Assembly: GCA_022779485.1 (NCBI GenBank) | Contig: JALFTC010000014.1 | Span: 62,001-126,000, forward strand | DNA: 64,000 nucleotides | Source: Ruminococcus sp. | GTDB lineage: Bacteria; Bacillota; Clostridia; Oscillospirales; Acutalibacteraceae | Direction of reading: 5' to 3' | Part shown: piece by piece, positions 34,209-42,708 of the stretch | How the letters are laid out: each line of letters begins with the position of its first letter | How positions within the stretch are numbered: the stretch's first letter is position 1 | Notes under the pieces: generated by a model | Seen by the model: the letters and a program-made list of their open reading frames with translations, nothing else | What the model was told of the DNA's origin: nothing | The model's database searches: none | Made by a program: the position numbers and the translations under genes

Positions 34209-35653
34209 ACTATCGTGCAGTAATTAATATTTTAGGCAAAATTATGTTCCTTGAGGGGGCGCTTATGACTCTGCCCCTGATAGTAGCCATAATTTACGGA
34301 GAAACAAGTACATACATTTCATTTGTAATTCCTATTTGTATTCTGCTTAGTATAGGGTTGATTTTTGGACTTAAAAAACCAAAGAATAATATGCTCCTTG
34401 CAAGAGAGGGACTGGCAATCTGCGGTCTTGCGTGGATTTTTATGTCACTATTCGGGTGTTTGCCATTTGTTATTTCGGGAATGATACCAAACTATTTGGA
34501 CGCATTTTTTGAAACTGTGTCGGGATTTACCACCACAGGCTCAACCATTATGACAAAAATCGAGGGCAACCCCCTTGGACTACTGTTTTGGAGGAGTTTT
34601 ACTCACTGGATTGGCGGTATGGGTGTTCTCACATTTTTAATGGCGGTTGTACCCCAGGGTGACGGTCAGTCAATGCACCTTATGCGTGCAGAGGTGCCGG
34701 GACCAAAGGCGGGCAAGATTGTGAGCAAAATGACTGATACTGTGAGGATACTCTATGTCCTTTACTTCGTCTTAACCGTTGCGGAGATTGTTTTCCTTAT
34801 GTTTTCCGGCATTGGCTTTTACAACAGCGTTGTCACAGCCTTGGCAACAGCAGGTACAGGAGGATTTTCCGTAAAGGACGCATCTATTGCAGGTTACAAC
34901 AGTCCATATGTTGAATATGTTGTGGCGTCATTTATGATGCTGTTCGGCGTAAACTTTAACCTGTATTTCTTCCTGATTATGAGGAAGTTTGGCACTGTGT
35001 TTAAGGATGAGGAGTTCAGAACCTATATCTGCATAGTAGCGTCAAGTGTGGGGTTAATTGTAATTAATCTCCTCACCACATCTCAGGTTGCCTTTGAAAA
35101 GGCTTTCAGGGATTCCTTCTTTACCGTCACATCAATTATAAGTACCACAGGCTTTGTTACGGCGGATTTTGAACAGTGGTCAATTTTTGCCAAGATAATC
35201 CTTGTTTTGCTTATGTTTGTAGGCTCAATGGCTGGCTCAACAGGTGGCGGAATTAAGGTCAGCCGAATAATCATTTATTTTAAGCAGATGATTAACGATT
35301 TAAGGCAGATGATTCGTCCCCGTCAGGTTATGAGCGTCAGGCTGAACAAAAAAAGTGTTGACAACAGCATACTAAAGGGTATCAACACCTATCTTGTTAT
35401 CTATGTTTTTATTATAATTACAAGCGTTTTGCTTGTGAGCATTGAGGGTGAAAGTCTTGTTACAACCTTTACCTCTGTTGTTGCCTGTTTTAACAACATA
35501 GGCCCCGGTATGGAGGATGTTGGTGCGACAGCAAACTTTGCCCATATGAGTGTGCTGAGCAAAATTGTCCTTAGTTTTGATATGCTCGCCGGCAGACTTG
35601 AAATTTTCCCGATGATGATACTGTTTATACCGTCACTGTGGAAGAGGCATTGA
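34205..35653 (+). CDS. trkH: Trk potassium uptake channel TrkH
   Basis: A 482-residue K+-translocating membrane protein built from four M1-P-M2 repeats. Selectivity-filter-like segments are visible: TVSGFTTTGSTIM, TAGTGGFSV, STTGFVTADF and CFNNIGPGM. The last helix ends at EIFPMMILFIPSLWKRH, typical of TrkH. The gene overlaps trkA, forming a two-gene K+ uptake operon that ends at a strong terminator. Coupling ion (H+ or Na+) cannot be told from sequence. Confidence 0.95.
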   Translation: MNYRAVINILGKIMFLEGALMTLPLIVAIIYGETSTYISFVIPICILLSIGLIFGLKKPKNNMLLAREGLAICGLAWIFMSLFGCLPFVISGMIPNYLDAFFETVSGFTTTGSTIMTKIEGNPLGLLFWRSFTHWIGGMGVLTFLMAVVPQGDGQSMHLMRAEVPGPKAGKIVSKMTDTVRILYVLYFVLTVAEIVFLMFSGIGFYNSVVTALATAGTGGFSVKDASIAGYNSPYVEYVVASFMMLFGVNFNLYFFLIMRKFGTVFKDEEFRTYICIVASSVGLIVINLLTTSQVAFEKAFRDSFFTVTSIISTTGFVTADFEQWSIFAKIILVLLMFVGSMAGSTGGGIKVSRIIIYFKQMINDLRQMIRPRQVMSVRLNKKSVDNSILKGINTYLVIYVFIIITSVLLVSIEGESLVTTFTSVVACFNNIGPGMEDVGATANFAHMSVLSKIVLSFDMLAGRLEIFPMMILFIPSLWKRH

Positions 35654-35673
35654 TAAAAAATGATAAAAATAAC

Positions 35674-35705
35674 GGCTGTGAAATTGTTAATTCAATCTCA
35701 CAGCC
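35674..35705 (+). terminator. Terminator after trkH
   Basis: GGCTGTGA (35674-35681) pairs with TCACAGCC (35698-35705); the internal bases also pair partly (AATTG / CAATC). It is followed by TGTTTTTTT. Confidence 0.85.
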
Positions 35706-35733
35706 TGTTTTTTTGCCTAAAGCAAATCGCTGA

Positions 35734-36375
35734 TTACAGAGTATTAGCACCTAAAATCCTCTCTGTCACATCTATTAACTTTTCCTCAAATTCATTGTCC
35801 TCACTGCAAACAGAAAGCTGGTATCCCTCTATATTGTATTCCTTAAAGTAATAGGGGTAGTTGTTGATGTTTTGCTCTACCCTGATGTCACCGCCGTTAA
35901 GGTTAATGCTTGTTTTGCGAAGATTTCTTCCAATACCTGTTCCGATACATTTCAGGAAAGCCTCTTTGAGAGTCCACAGTCTTGTAAAGGTTCTGTCGGG
36001 GTCGTAGCTTTGGTCTATCTGTATATTCTCTTCAAGGGTAAAGAATTTTGAGGCTATCTTTCTTCTGCCCCTTTGCAAAAGCTCAATGTCAACTCCCACA
36101 GGCTCGTTAGAAACGGAAAGCACTACATATCTTCCGCTGTGGCTGATGTTGAACTGTGTTTCCAAAGCCTGTGGTTTTCCCCCTATGCCGTAGGAGGTTA
36201 TGTCCCCTACAAAAGTTTTGATAAGAAGCCCTGCCCCAAGGGATTGCTTTTGAGGGGTGTTCTTTGGAAGTCGCAAAATCTTTTTTCTACGCTCCTTGTC
36301 AACGGTGTCAAGCTTTTTTTCAAAAAGCTCCCTGTTGTCAAGGGCATCTGTGTTTAAAATATAAGTTTTAACCAT
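35734..36375 (-). CDS. 4'-phosphopantetheinyl transferase, Sfp type
   Basis: A 213-residue enzyme that loads phosphopantetheine from CoA onto carrier proteins. The two signature motifs are VGVDIELLQ (Mg-binding Asp and Glu) and WTLKEAFLKCIGTGIG. Between them is FFTLEEN, as in Sfp/AcpT-type proteins. No fatty-acid, NRPS or PKS gene is in the window, so its carrier target is unknown; cells with few such genes use Sfp-type enzymes for ordinary ACP. It is convergent with trkH and about 22 bases from the next minus-strand gene. Confidence 0.92.
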   Translation of the reverse strand: MVKTYILNTDALDNRELFEKKLDTVDKERRKKILRLPKNTPQKQSLGAGLLIKTFVGDITSYGIGGKPQALETQFNISHSGRYVVLSVSNEPVGVDIELLQRGRRKIASKFFTLEENIQIDQSYDPDRTFTRLWTLKEAFLKCIGTGIGRNLRKTSINLNGGDIRVEQNINNYPYYFKEYNIEGYQLSVCSEDNEFEEKLIDVTERILGANTL

Positions 36376-36397
36376 GAAAAATCACGCCTTTGTAAGA

Positions 36398-36838
36398 TTA
36401 TTTCTTATCAACTGAATTTGTTAAGGGTTTCTTATAAGTTCCGTATGCTAATATTTTCTTTTTGTACATACCGTTTGACCTTTTGATTAGTATAGTCAGT
36501 AGGAATAGAGTTTTAAAGAACAGAAAAACGGCTGCAATTATCATAACGCACCAACCCCATAGGTGGTCAATATTGCCAAAACCAACTGTAATCACAAGGG
36601 CAAATCCGATTACCGGATATTCAATAACAGACGCTGCCTTTGGAAGAAAAATCAACAGAATAAGGAAAGCCGACCACAACACGAAGTCCATGATTTTTGC
36701 CAGTGGCCCGAAGAGCCATCCGCTTACCTGGTCAATGGGGATGAATGTAACTAAAAAGGGAATTATTATCTTAAAAATAATTCCAAAGCTGTTGCCTAAT
36801 TTTTTTCCGATAAAATCAAAAAATTTAACAAGTGCCAT
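36398..36838 (-). CDS. Uncharacterised membrane protein, 146 aa
   Basis: I do not recognise this family. The product has an amphipathic start (MALVKFFDFIGKKLGNSFG), then about four hydrophobic segments (FKIIIPFLVTFI, FVLWSAFLILLIFLP, VIGFALVITVGFG, MIIAAVFLFFKTLFLLTILI) and a basic Tyr/Lys-rich cytoplasmic tail. The ATG at 36838 follows AGGGTG at seven bases; an in-frame ATG 42 bases upstream lacks a site. It sits 22 bases upstream of the Sfp-type transferase gene on the same strand, so they may be co-transcribed. No functional inference is justified. Confidence 0.7.
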   Translation of the reverse strand: MALVKFFDFIGKKLGNSFGIIFKIIIPFLVTFIPIDQVSGWLFGPLAKIMDFVLWSAFLILLIFLPKAASVIEYPVIGFALVITVGFGNIDHLWGWCVMIIAAVFLFFKTLFLLTILIKRSNGMYKKKILAYGTYKKPLTNSVDKK

Positions 36839-36959
36839 ACTTAACACCCTATCACAATTAATATATTTGAATTCTATCACATTAATAAGTGAATGTCGAG
36901 TTGTTTTTTTGTTATTCTGTTTCTTTTATTAAAGATTTATTCTGCAAAAGTGCAAATAC

Positions 36960-36988
36960 TTGATTATTCTAAATGCAAAAGGTATAAT
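36960..36988 (+). promoter_or_regulatory. Sigma-A promoter for alanine racemase
   Basis: TTGATT (36960-36965), 17-base spacer, TATAAT (36983-36988), 31 bases before the start codon. Confidence 0.65.
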
Positions 36989-37019
36989 ATATTGGAAATA
37001 AACGAAAAGAAGTGTTACT

Positions 37020-38177
37020 ATGCAAGAATATATGCGTGTAAGGGCAGATGTAGACCTTGATGCAATACATCACAATCTGTCACTTGCAAAAAGCGTTATT
37101 AACAAGGATACTCAGCTTATGGCTGTTATCAAGGCTGACGGATACGGTCACGGTGCAAATCAAATTGCAAAGTACTGTGATGATGTTATCGACAGATATG
37201 CAGTTGCTATCCCCGAGGAGGGAATTGACCTTAGAAAAGCAGGCTTTACAAAGCCAATAAACCTTTTGGGCTACACACATCCTACCCAGTATGAGGATGT
37301 GATAAACTATGACCTAATCCCTGCAATCTTTACCCTTGATATGGCAAAGACGCTTTCCCAAAAAGCCTTGTCTATGAATAAAACTGTAAAAATACACATA
37401 AAGCTTGATACGGGAATGAGCCGAATAGGCTTTGCCGACAACGAGAAAAGTGTTGATGTAATTAAGGAAATCAGCCTGTTGCCTAACTTGGAGGTTGACG
37501 GTATTTTCAGCCATTTTGCAAGGGCAGATGAAAAGGATAAATCTGTTGCAAGAAGTCAGTTTGAAAGATTTACAAATTTTGTAAATAAACTAAAGTCAGA
37601 AGGACTTAAAATTCCAAATTGTCATATAAGCAACTCCGCCGCGATTATGGAGCTTTCGGATATGAATTTGCAGATTGTTAGAAGCGGAATTATCACCTAC
37701 GGTCTTTATCCAAGCGAGGAGATGGACAAGGAGAATTTCAAGATTATTCCGGCAATGGAGCTAAAGTCACAGGTGTCTTTTGTAAAAACTCTAAAGGCAG
37801 GAACTCCCGTTGGGTACGGCGGTACATATGTGACAGATAAGGAAACTGTAATTGCCACCATACCTGTGGGTTATGCCGACGGTTATCCTCGTTCACTCAG
37901 CAATAAGGGCAGAGTGATTATCAAAGGACAATCTGCGCCTATCGTTGGCAGAGTTTGTATGGATCAGTTTATGGTTGATGTAACCTGTATTGAGGGTGTA
38001 AAGCAAGGTGACGAAGTAACTCTTATGGGTAAAGAGGGTGAGGAATTTATCAGCTGTGAGGAACTTTCCGGTCTTGCCGGAAGTTTTAATTATGAATTTG
38101 TGTGTAACATCAGCAAGCGAGTTCCAAGGGTTTACTACAAGGACGGAAAGATTGTGGATGTTGTAACCTATGTATAA
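37020..38177 (+). CDS. alr: Alanine racemase
   Basis: A 385-residue PLP enzyme making D-alanine for peptidoglycan. The TIM-barrel domain carries the PLP lysine in AVIKADGYGHGA, and LDTGMSRIGF. The C-terminal beta domain carries the catalytic Tyr region VPVGYADGYPR and CMDQFMVDV. Length is typical. The start at MQEYMRVRADVDLDAI has only a weak AAGAAG site; the in-frame Met at residue 5 is possible but no better. It is a single gene between its own promoter and a hairpin terminator. Confidence 0.96.
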   Translation: MQEYMRVRADVDLDAIHHNLSLAKSVINKDTQLMAVIKADGYGHGANQIAKYCDDVIDRYAVAIPEEGIDLRKAGFTKPINLLGYTHPTQYEDVINYDLIPAIFTLDMAKTLSQKALSMNKTVKIHIKLDTGMSRIGFADNEKSVDVIKEISLLPNLEVDGIFSHFARADEKDKSVARSQFERFTNFVNKLKSEGLKIPNCHISNSAAIMELSDMNLQIVRSGIITYGLYPSEEMDKENFKIIPAMELKSQVSFVKTLKAGTPVGYGGTYVTDKETVIATIPVGYADGYPRSLSNKGRVIIKGQSAPIVGRVCMDQFMVDVTCIEGVKQGDEVTLMGKEGEEFISCEELSGLAGSFNYEFVCNISKRVPRVYYKDGKIVDVVTYV

Positions 38178-38196
38178 AAATATATTATTGTTTTTT

Positions 38197-38225
38197 GGGG
38201 CTGTTGTTTATAAAATAACAGTCCC
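38197..38225 (+). terminator. Terminator after alr
   Basis: A 13-base stem, GGGGCTGTTGTTT / AAATAACAGTCCC, with two G-U pairs and a 3-base loop, followed by TTTTT. Confidence 0.8.
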
Positions 38226-38331
38226 TTTTTAAACAATTTATAATAAAAAGGGTATGAAAGATAAGTCCTATAATTCGTCAAAGTTTAGTATTTATCCCGT
38301 ATTTTATAACATTATTTGTCGAATTGTTCAA

Positions 38332-38360
38332 TTGAATAGAAACAGAGTTTGAAGTATAAT
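38332..38360 (+). promoter_or_regulatory. Sigma-A promoter for the sugar transferase gene
   Basis: TTGAAT (38332-38337), 17-base spacer, TATAAT (38355-38360), 71 bases before the start codon. The rest of the gap from 38226 is featureless AT-rich DNA. Confidence 0.6.
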
Positions 38361-38431
38361 ATTTATGTAGTGTGTTATACAAAAAAATTGTATGATCACC
38401 GGAAAAGAAAAAGATATATTGAGGGGAAAAT

Positions 38432-39883
38432 ATGTACAAAAAAAGTTATCAAAGCTGGCAAAAACACTTTGACTTTTTGCTTTTGGATGTTTTGTGTCTG
38501 CATATTTCTTACATTTGTGCCTTCTGGATGTTTGAGGGATGGGGAAATCCCTACGGCGTAAGCCTTTTCAGAATATGCGTAATTATGGCAACCCTGGTAG
38601 AGGTTCTTGTAGCAATATTTTTTGAATCCTACAAGCATATTTTACAGCGTGGAAAATACAAAGAATTTGTTGCAGTCCTAAAGCAATTTGCACTATGCAC
38701 CTTGATTTTTGTTTTACTTTTGTTCTTTGTGCAAAACGAGAATAATGTTGACAGACCGTTACTGCTAATATGGTTAGGTATTGCTTTTGTTATTACATAC
38801 GGAGAGAGATTACTGTGGAAAACGGTACTTATTAACAGGGCAGACGCCTCAGGTAAAAGGGCAATGCTTGTTGTAACAACAGGCAATCGAATGACATCTG
38901 TTCTGAATAATATCAAAAACAACAATTATGTGAGATACAGAATTGTAGGTATTTCAGTAATCGACCAAGACCTGAAGGGTCAGCATATAGACGGAATTAG
39001 GATTGTTGCAAACAGCGACGATATTTGCGAATTTGTTTGCAAAAACTGGGTTGACGAGGTTTTTATTGACATTGGAGAGGAATATTCTATTCCGGACTTT
39101 TTGATTGAAAAGTTTGAATCTATGGGTGTTGTTACCCATGTAAGCCTATTTGATGGAAAAGAGGTTGTTGGCAGAAAGCAGTTTATTGAGCGTGTTGGAG
39201 GATACACAGTTCTTACTACATCCATAAACTATTCTAGTCCTGCAAGACTTCTTGTTAAGCGTACCATTGATATTGCAGCCGGAATTTTCGGTTGTATATT
39301 AACCGGTTTGCTTTTCCTTATCTTTGCACCGATGATATATAAAGAGTCCCCTGGTCCAATATTCTTTTCACAAGAGCGTGTGGGTAAAAACGGTAAAACC
39401 TTTAAGATTTATAAATTCAGAAGTATGTACCTTGACGCAGAGGAGAGGAAAAAAGAGCTTGAGTCACAAAATGCCGTTGAGGGCGGACTTATGTTCAAAA
39501 TGGAAGATGACCCAAGAATTATAGGCTACAAGAAATTGCCTGACGGTTCATTTAAAAAGGGTATCGGTCACTTTTTAAGGCGTACCAGCGTTGATGAATT
39601 TCCTCAATTTTGGAATGTGTTAATAGGGGATATGAGCCTTGTAGGCACTCGTCCTCCAACTGTTGACGAATGGCAAAGGTATGAGCTTCACCACAGGGCA
39701 AGGCTTTCCACAAAGCCGGGTATTACAGGACTTTGGCAGGTTAGCGGTAGAAGTGAAATTACCGACTTTGAAGAAATCGTTAACCTTGACAGGGAATATA
39801 TCCGAAATTGGTCAATAGGAAATGATATAAAAATTCTCCTTAAAACAGTTAAGGTTGTTTTAAGGGGCGAGGGTTCAATGTAA
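38432..39883 (+). CDS. Polyisoprenyl-phosphate glycosyl-1-phosphate transferase (WbaP/CpsE type)
   Basis: A 483-residue initiating transferase for exopolysaccharide or capsule. Four N-terminal helices and a Rossmann-like CoA-binding-fold domain (about 10-260) precede a re-entrant membrane helix near 275-300. The bacterial sugar-transferase domain follows: FFSQERVGKNGKTFKIYKFRSM, RRTSVDEFPQFWNVL, GDMSLVGTRPP and KPGITGLWQVSGR. It links a sugar-1-phosphate (often glucose or galactose) to undecaprenyl phosphate. TTGAGGGGAA precedes the ATG. No other polysaccharide gene adjoins it; the dehydratase gene at 12.6 kb may belong to the same pathway. Confidence 0.94.
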   Translation: MYKKSYQSWQKHFDFLLLDVLCLHISYICAFWMFEGWGNPYGVSLFRICVIMATLVEVLVAIFFESYKHILQRGKYKEFVAVLKQFALCTLIFVLLLFFVQNENNVDRPLLLIWLGIAFVITYGERLLWKTVLINRADASGKRAMLVVTTGNRMTSVLNNIKNNNYVRYRIVGISVIDQDLKGQHIDGIRIVANSDDICEFVCKNWVDEVFIDIGEEYSIPDFLIEKFESMGVVTHVSLFDGKEVVGRKQFIERVGGYTVLTTSINYSSPARLLVKRTIDIAAGIFGCILTGLLFLIFAPMIYKESPGPIFFSQERVGKNGKTFKIYKFRSMYLDAEERKKELESQNAVEGGLMFKMEDDPRIIGYKKLPDGSFKKGIGHFLRRTSVDEFPQFWNVLIGDMSLVGTRPPTVDEWQRYELHHRARLSTKPGITGLWQVSGRSEITDFEEIVNLDREYIRNWSIGNDIKILLKTVKVVLRGEGSM

Positions 39884-40005
39884 TGCTATAACAGTGTTGT
39901 GAGGAAATTTTAATTTTTAATGACTTCCACACAAGACTTTATCCCTTTAAAAGGTAACTTCAAGACAGTTGTTGCCGATTTACAATTTTTTGCGGAGGTG
40001 TTTTT

Positions 40006-40185
40006 ATGGGTAAATCAAATTGTGATATGTGCGCACATTATATATATGATGAGGAATTTGATTATTACACCTGCGATATAAATTTAGACGAAGACGAGGC
40101 TGTCAGGTTTATGCAGGGCAGTTTTGACAACTGTTCATTTTACGACCCCTATGATGAATACAAAATCGTAAGAAAGCAGAACTAA
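40006..40185 (+). CDS. Small Cys-rich protein (DUF6472-like), 59 aa
   Basis: A short gene beginning MGKSNCDMCAHYIYDEEFDY, with GCGGAGG upstream at a good distance. The product has a C-x-x-C pair near the start, two further Cys (TCDI, NCSF), a run LDEDEAVRF and a conserved-looking end DEYKIVRKQN. I recall this pattern from small Clostridia proteins of unknown function, annotated as DUF6472. The four cysteines suggest a zinc-binding fold. It stands alone between the sugar transferase gene and a cluster of repeats. Confidence 0.78.
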   Translation: MGKSNCDMCAHYIYDEEFDYYTCDINLDEDEAVRFMQGSFDNCSFYDPYDEYKIVRKQN

Positions 40186-40204
40186 TGTTGATGAAAAGTG
40201 CTCC

Positions 40205-40466
40205 GTGGTTTCACCAATGTCGTCAACTTAATAACATTTATACCCAATGGTTTGCACCACTATCCTTGTCATTCTGAGGGAGTGAAACGACCGAAGAATC
40301 TGAAAGGAAAGCAGTAGTGCCTAAATCGACACTAACAGGTTATAGGAAAGCTAACAAAGTAAGTGGTAAAGGCTGGGGATTCCTCGACAAGCTGGTCATG
40401 ACAGAGTGGTGGCTGGGAATTACAGTGTTAGAATTATTTCTTAAGTTGACGACATTAGTGGTTTCA
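40205..40466 (+). mobile_element. Inverted-repeat element with 9-bp flanking direct repeats, enclosing repeat A2
   Basis: AATGTCGTCAACTTAA at 40216-40231 is perfectly inverted at 40441-40456. Immediately outside, GTGGTTTCA occurs directly repeated at 40205-40213 and 40458-40466. This is the structure of a roughly 244-bp non-autonomous transposon with terminal inverted repeats and a 9-bp target duplication. No coding sequence lies inside; most of the interior is a family A repeat in opposite orientation. It lies in the 580-base gap before the zinc-ribbon gene. Confidence 0.72.
40267..40403 (-). repeat. Family A dispersed repeat, copy A2 (inverted)
   Basis: TGTCATTCTGAGG at 40267 through CGACAAGCTGGTCATGACA at 40403, the reverse orientation of copies A1 and A3. 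Internal markers (GACCGAAGAATCTGAAAGGA, CAGTAGTGC) are shared. Its distal end has diverged, and the copy is about ten bases shorter than the others. Confidence 0.82.
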
Positions 40467-40652
40467 TAGGAGCATTTTATTCTTTCAGTTATACTATGCC
40501 GTTGATAAAAAATCAGGCATATTTTGTAATATGCAGGTATAATAAGACAGTTTTTGTCCTGTGATTTTGCACAAAGAAATTTTTAAAAAAGTCTTTTTGA
40601 ATATGCACAAAATGGAAATTTGAGTTTTGAAAAAAATAACGGCATAAATAAT

Positions 40653-40681
40653 TTGTTTCATTATAAAATATGTGATATAAT
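40653..40681 (+). promoter_or_regulatory. Candidate promoter for the zinc-ribbon gene
   Basis: TTGTTT (40653-40658), 17-base spacer, TATAAT (40676-40681) preceded by TGA (extended -10). It lies 84 bases before the start codon. Confidence 0.5.
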
Positions 40682-40765
40682 TTTGTAGTTGGAAAAATAT
40701 AATTAAAGGGTTAGGTTATATAATTTGTGCTAAACAAAGCCTAATCAGATTTTTGGAGGTAAAGT

Positions 40766-41599
40766 ATGATTTGTAAAAATTGCGGAAAAGAAATTGCGGA
40801 TAACTCCCGTTTTTGCACACTTTGCGGTGCAAAGCAGGATGAACAAAGTGCACCTGTACAGCAGACTGCTCCTGTTCAGAATGAAACACCTGTTTCAAAC
40901 GAAGTTCCACCACAGGGAACAGCCCCTGTTTCAAACGAAGTTCCGCCACAGGGAACAGCACCGTTTGAAAATCAAGCACCTGTACAACCTGTTGTTGACC
41001 CCGCCGGTCAGCCCACAGGAGTACCTTATCAGCCAACAGCTCCCGTTGCAAAGAAGTTTGACTTTAAGAAGTATCTTCCCATGCTGATTGCTATTGCCGG
41101 TGGAGTAGTAGCAGTTATCATTGTTATTTGTGTTGTTGTGAACATTGTATCCAACAGCGGTGTTAAGGGTGTTGTTAACCGTATGGAGGACGCTGTCAAC
41201 GATAGGGATATTGATAAGTTTAAGGAACTATATCCTGATTTCGTTGTTGAGGAAATGGATATTGACGAGGACACAATGGAAAGCGCTCTTGGATTGATTG
41301 GCGGCTTTGATGTTGATGTTGACTTTGAAGTTGTTGACGAAGAGGACATTACAGACGAGGATTATGAGTATGACGACTCTATGACTTGGGCTGAATATAT
41401 TCAGGAAAATTATGCCGACAACTATATTGAATATGATGACGAAGAAGTTGACGCAGTTAGTAAGGTTACTGTTAAAATGGAAATGGACTTTGACAACGGT
41501 ATTGCAAACGCACTTGCAGATGCTTTAGCCGATTCTGTTGAGGAGAAGGAAATAACCTGTGTTAAGGTTGACGGCGACTGGTACATTTATGAAAATTAA
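40766..41599 (+). CDS. Zinc-ribbon membrane protein with Pro-rich linker and acidic domain
   Basis: A 277-residue protein. Residues 1-25 form a zinc ribbon with two C-x-x-C pairs (CKNCGKE...CTLCGAK). A Pro/Gln/Val-rich linker (about 30-95) includes an exact 12-residue duplication, PVSNEVPPQGTA twice, encoded by a 36-bp tandem repeat at 40889-40960. One membrane helix lies at about 108-132. The rest is a very acidic external domain (DMDIDEDTMES, DEEDITDEDYEYDD) ending CVKVDGDWYIYEN, a pattern of DUF4878/lumazine-like secreted domains. Function unknown. GGAGG precedes the ATG and a terminator follows. Confidence 0.82.
   Translation: MICKNCGKEIADNSRFCTLCGAKQDEQSAPVQQTAPVQNETPVSNEVPPQGTAPVSNEVPPQGTAPFENQAPVQPVVDPAGQPTGVPYQPTAPVAKKFDFKKYLPMLIAIAGGVVAVIIVICVVVNIVSNSGVKGVVNRMEDAVNDRDIDKFKELYPDFVVEEMDIDEDTMESALGLIGGFDVDVDFEVVDEEDITDEDYEYDDSMTWAEYIQENYADNYIEYDDEEVDAVSKVTVKMEMDFDNGIANALADALADSVEEKEITCVKVDGDWYIYEN
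40889..40960 (+). repeat. 36-bp in-frame tandem repeat
   Basis: Two consecutive 36-base units (40889-40924 and 40925-40960) starting CCTGTTTCAAACGAAGTTCC; they differ at about two positions. They encode two copies of a Pro-rich 12-mer in the linker of the zinc-ribbon protein, a likely site of length variation. Confidence 0.85.
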
Positions 41600-41617
41600 T
41601 TAATCAAACTTCACCAC

Positions 41618-41642
41618 AAAGCTCCCGTAATAGGGAGCTTTT
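41618..41642 (+). terminator. Terminator between convergent genes
   Basis: A 9-bp perfect stem, AAAGCTCCC / GGGAGCTTT, with a 6-base loop and a short T-run. Located between the zinc-ribbon gene and the convergent AEC gene; it may serve both. Confidence 0.75.
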
Positions 41643-41654
41643 CTTATATGATAG

Positions 41655-42587
41655 TTATTGCAGAAAAATACCAAATAAAAGGGGAATTGTAATAATGCAC
41701 ATCAGCTGACTCACAAGTGCAAGGCTGCCTCCCAGCTTTGGGTCTTTTCCGTATGCCGAGGGGATAATTACCGTGTTAAGTCCCAGTGGCATTGCGTTGG
41801 CACACAAAGCTACACTTACAATATCCTTTGGAGTGTTAAGTAAGTTAAGAATCACCACAATCAAAAGTGGCATAACAAAAATCCTTGCAACTGCAATAAT
41901 ATATACCTTGTAGTTTTTCAGCTGACTTAAAATAGGATAACTGCCGATTACAAAGCCTGTTAATATCATAGCCATAGGGGACATTGCCTTTGATGCTCCG
42001 CCTATGATAGAGGGCAAAAAGTTAAGCTGTTCAGGAATATACCTAACTGCATTTGTAAGCCCCATAACAGCACCTATAAGCAGGGATATGCATATTGGGT
42101 TAAGGAAACTTTTAAAAGAAAAACCGTTATTCCCCTCAGTTGGAATAAGCCAGGCAACTCCCAAGGAAAATGTGTAAAGGTTTAGAGGGAGAATAAACAG
42201 AAGATAGTCAAACAGTAGCTCAGGCGCAACTCCCTCAACGAAAGCAATTCCCAAAAAGGCAAAATTGCATACAGTAAAGGAGTAACGGTATATCCGCTGA
42301 ATGTAGGGGTCTTTGTGGAAAAATCTGCCGAATAATAGCCCCACAATAATGCAAAAAAGCAAAATTACGGAGGAATACAGCATAATATGCCACTTGCTCA
42401 CAAAATTCTCCACAGTGCATTTGTCCATAAAGGTGTTAATAATGGTTGCCGGCATAAGTATATAGTTTAAAAGTCTTGATATTACCGTTGGAGTATTTTC
42501 CGGCAAAAATTTTCCCCTGCACAGGAAAAATCCCATACCCATATATCCAAACAGAATAAGTATTTGATTGATTGTGGTCAAAAGCAT
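41655..42587 (-). CDS. AEC-family transporter (auxin efflux carrier superfamily)
   Basis: A 310-residue membrane protein with about ten hydrophobic helices in two inverted halves. The start (LILFGYMGMGFFLCRGKFL, SRLLNYILMPATIINTF) and the C-terminal half (VALCANAMPLGLNTVIIPSAYGKDPKLGG) match bacterial AEC permeases, which move malate, other carboxylates or amino acids. Substrate unknown. GGGGG precedes the ATG. It is divergent from the leucine-rich repeat gene at 42709, with 121 bases between them. Confidence 0.9.
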   Translation of the reverse strand: MLLTTINQILILFGYMGMGFFLCRGKFLPENTPTVISRLLNYILMPATIINTFMDKCTVENFVSKWHIMLYSSVILLFCIIVGLLFGRFFHKDPYIQRIYRYSFTVCNFAFLGIAFVEGVAPELLFDYLLFILPLNLYTFSLGVAWLIPTEGNNGFSFKSFLNPICISLLIGAVMGLTNAVRYIPEQLNFLPSIIGGASKAMSPMAMILTGFVIGSYPILSQLKNYKVYIIAVARIFVMPLLIVVILNLLNTPKDIVSVALCANAMPLGLNTVIIPSAYGKDPKLGGSLALVSQLMCIITIPLLFGIFLQ

Positions 42588-42708
42588 AAAATTCCCCCTA
42601 AGGTATTGTTAGAAAAACAGATAGTATTATTCTTATTTTCTTTTGCGTTTCTTGACCTTGTGTTTGATTAATGATAGAATTATCATATAACATTACAGGA
42701 GAAAAGTT

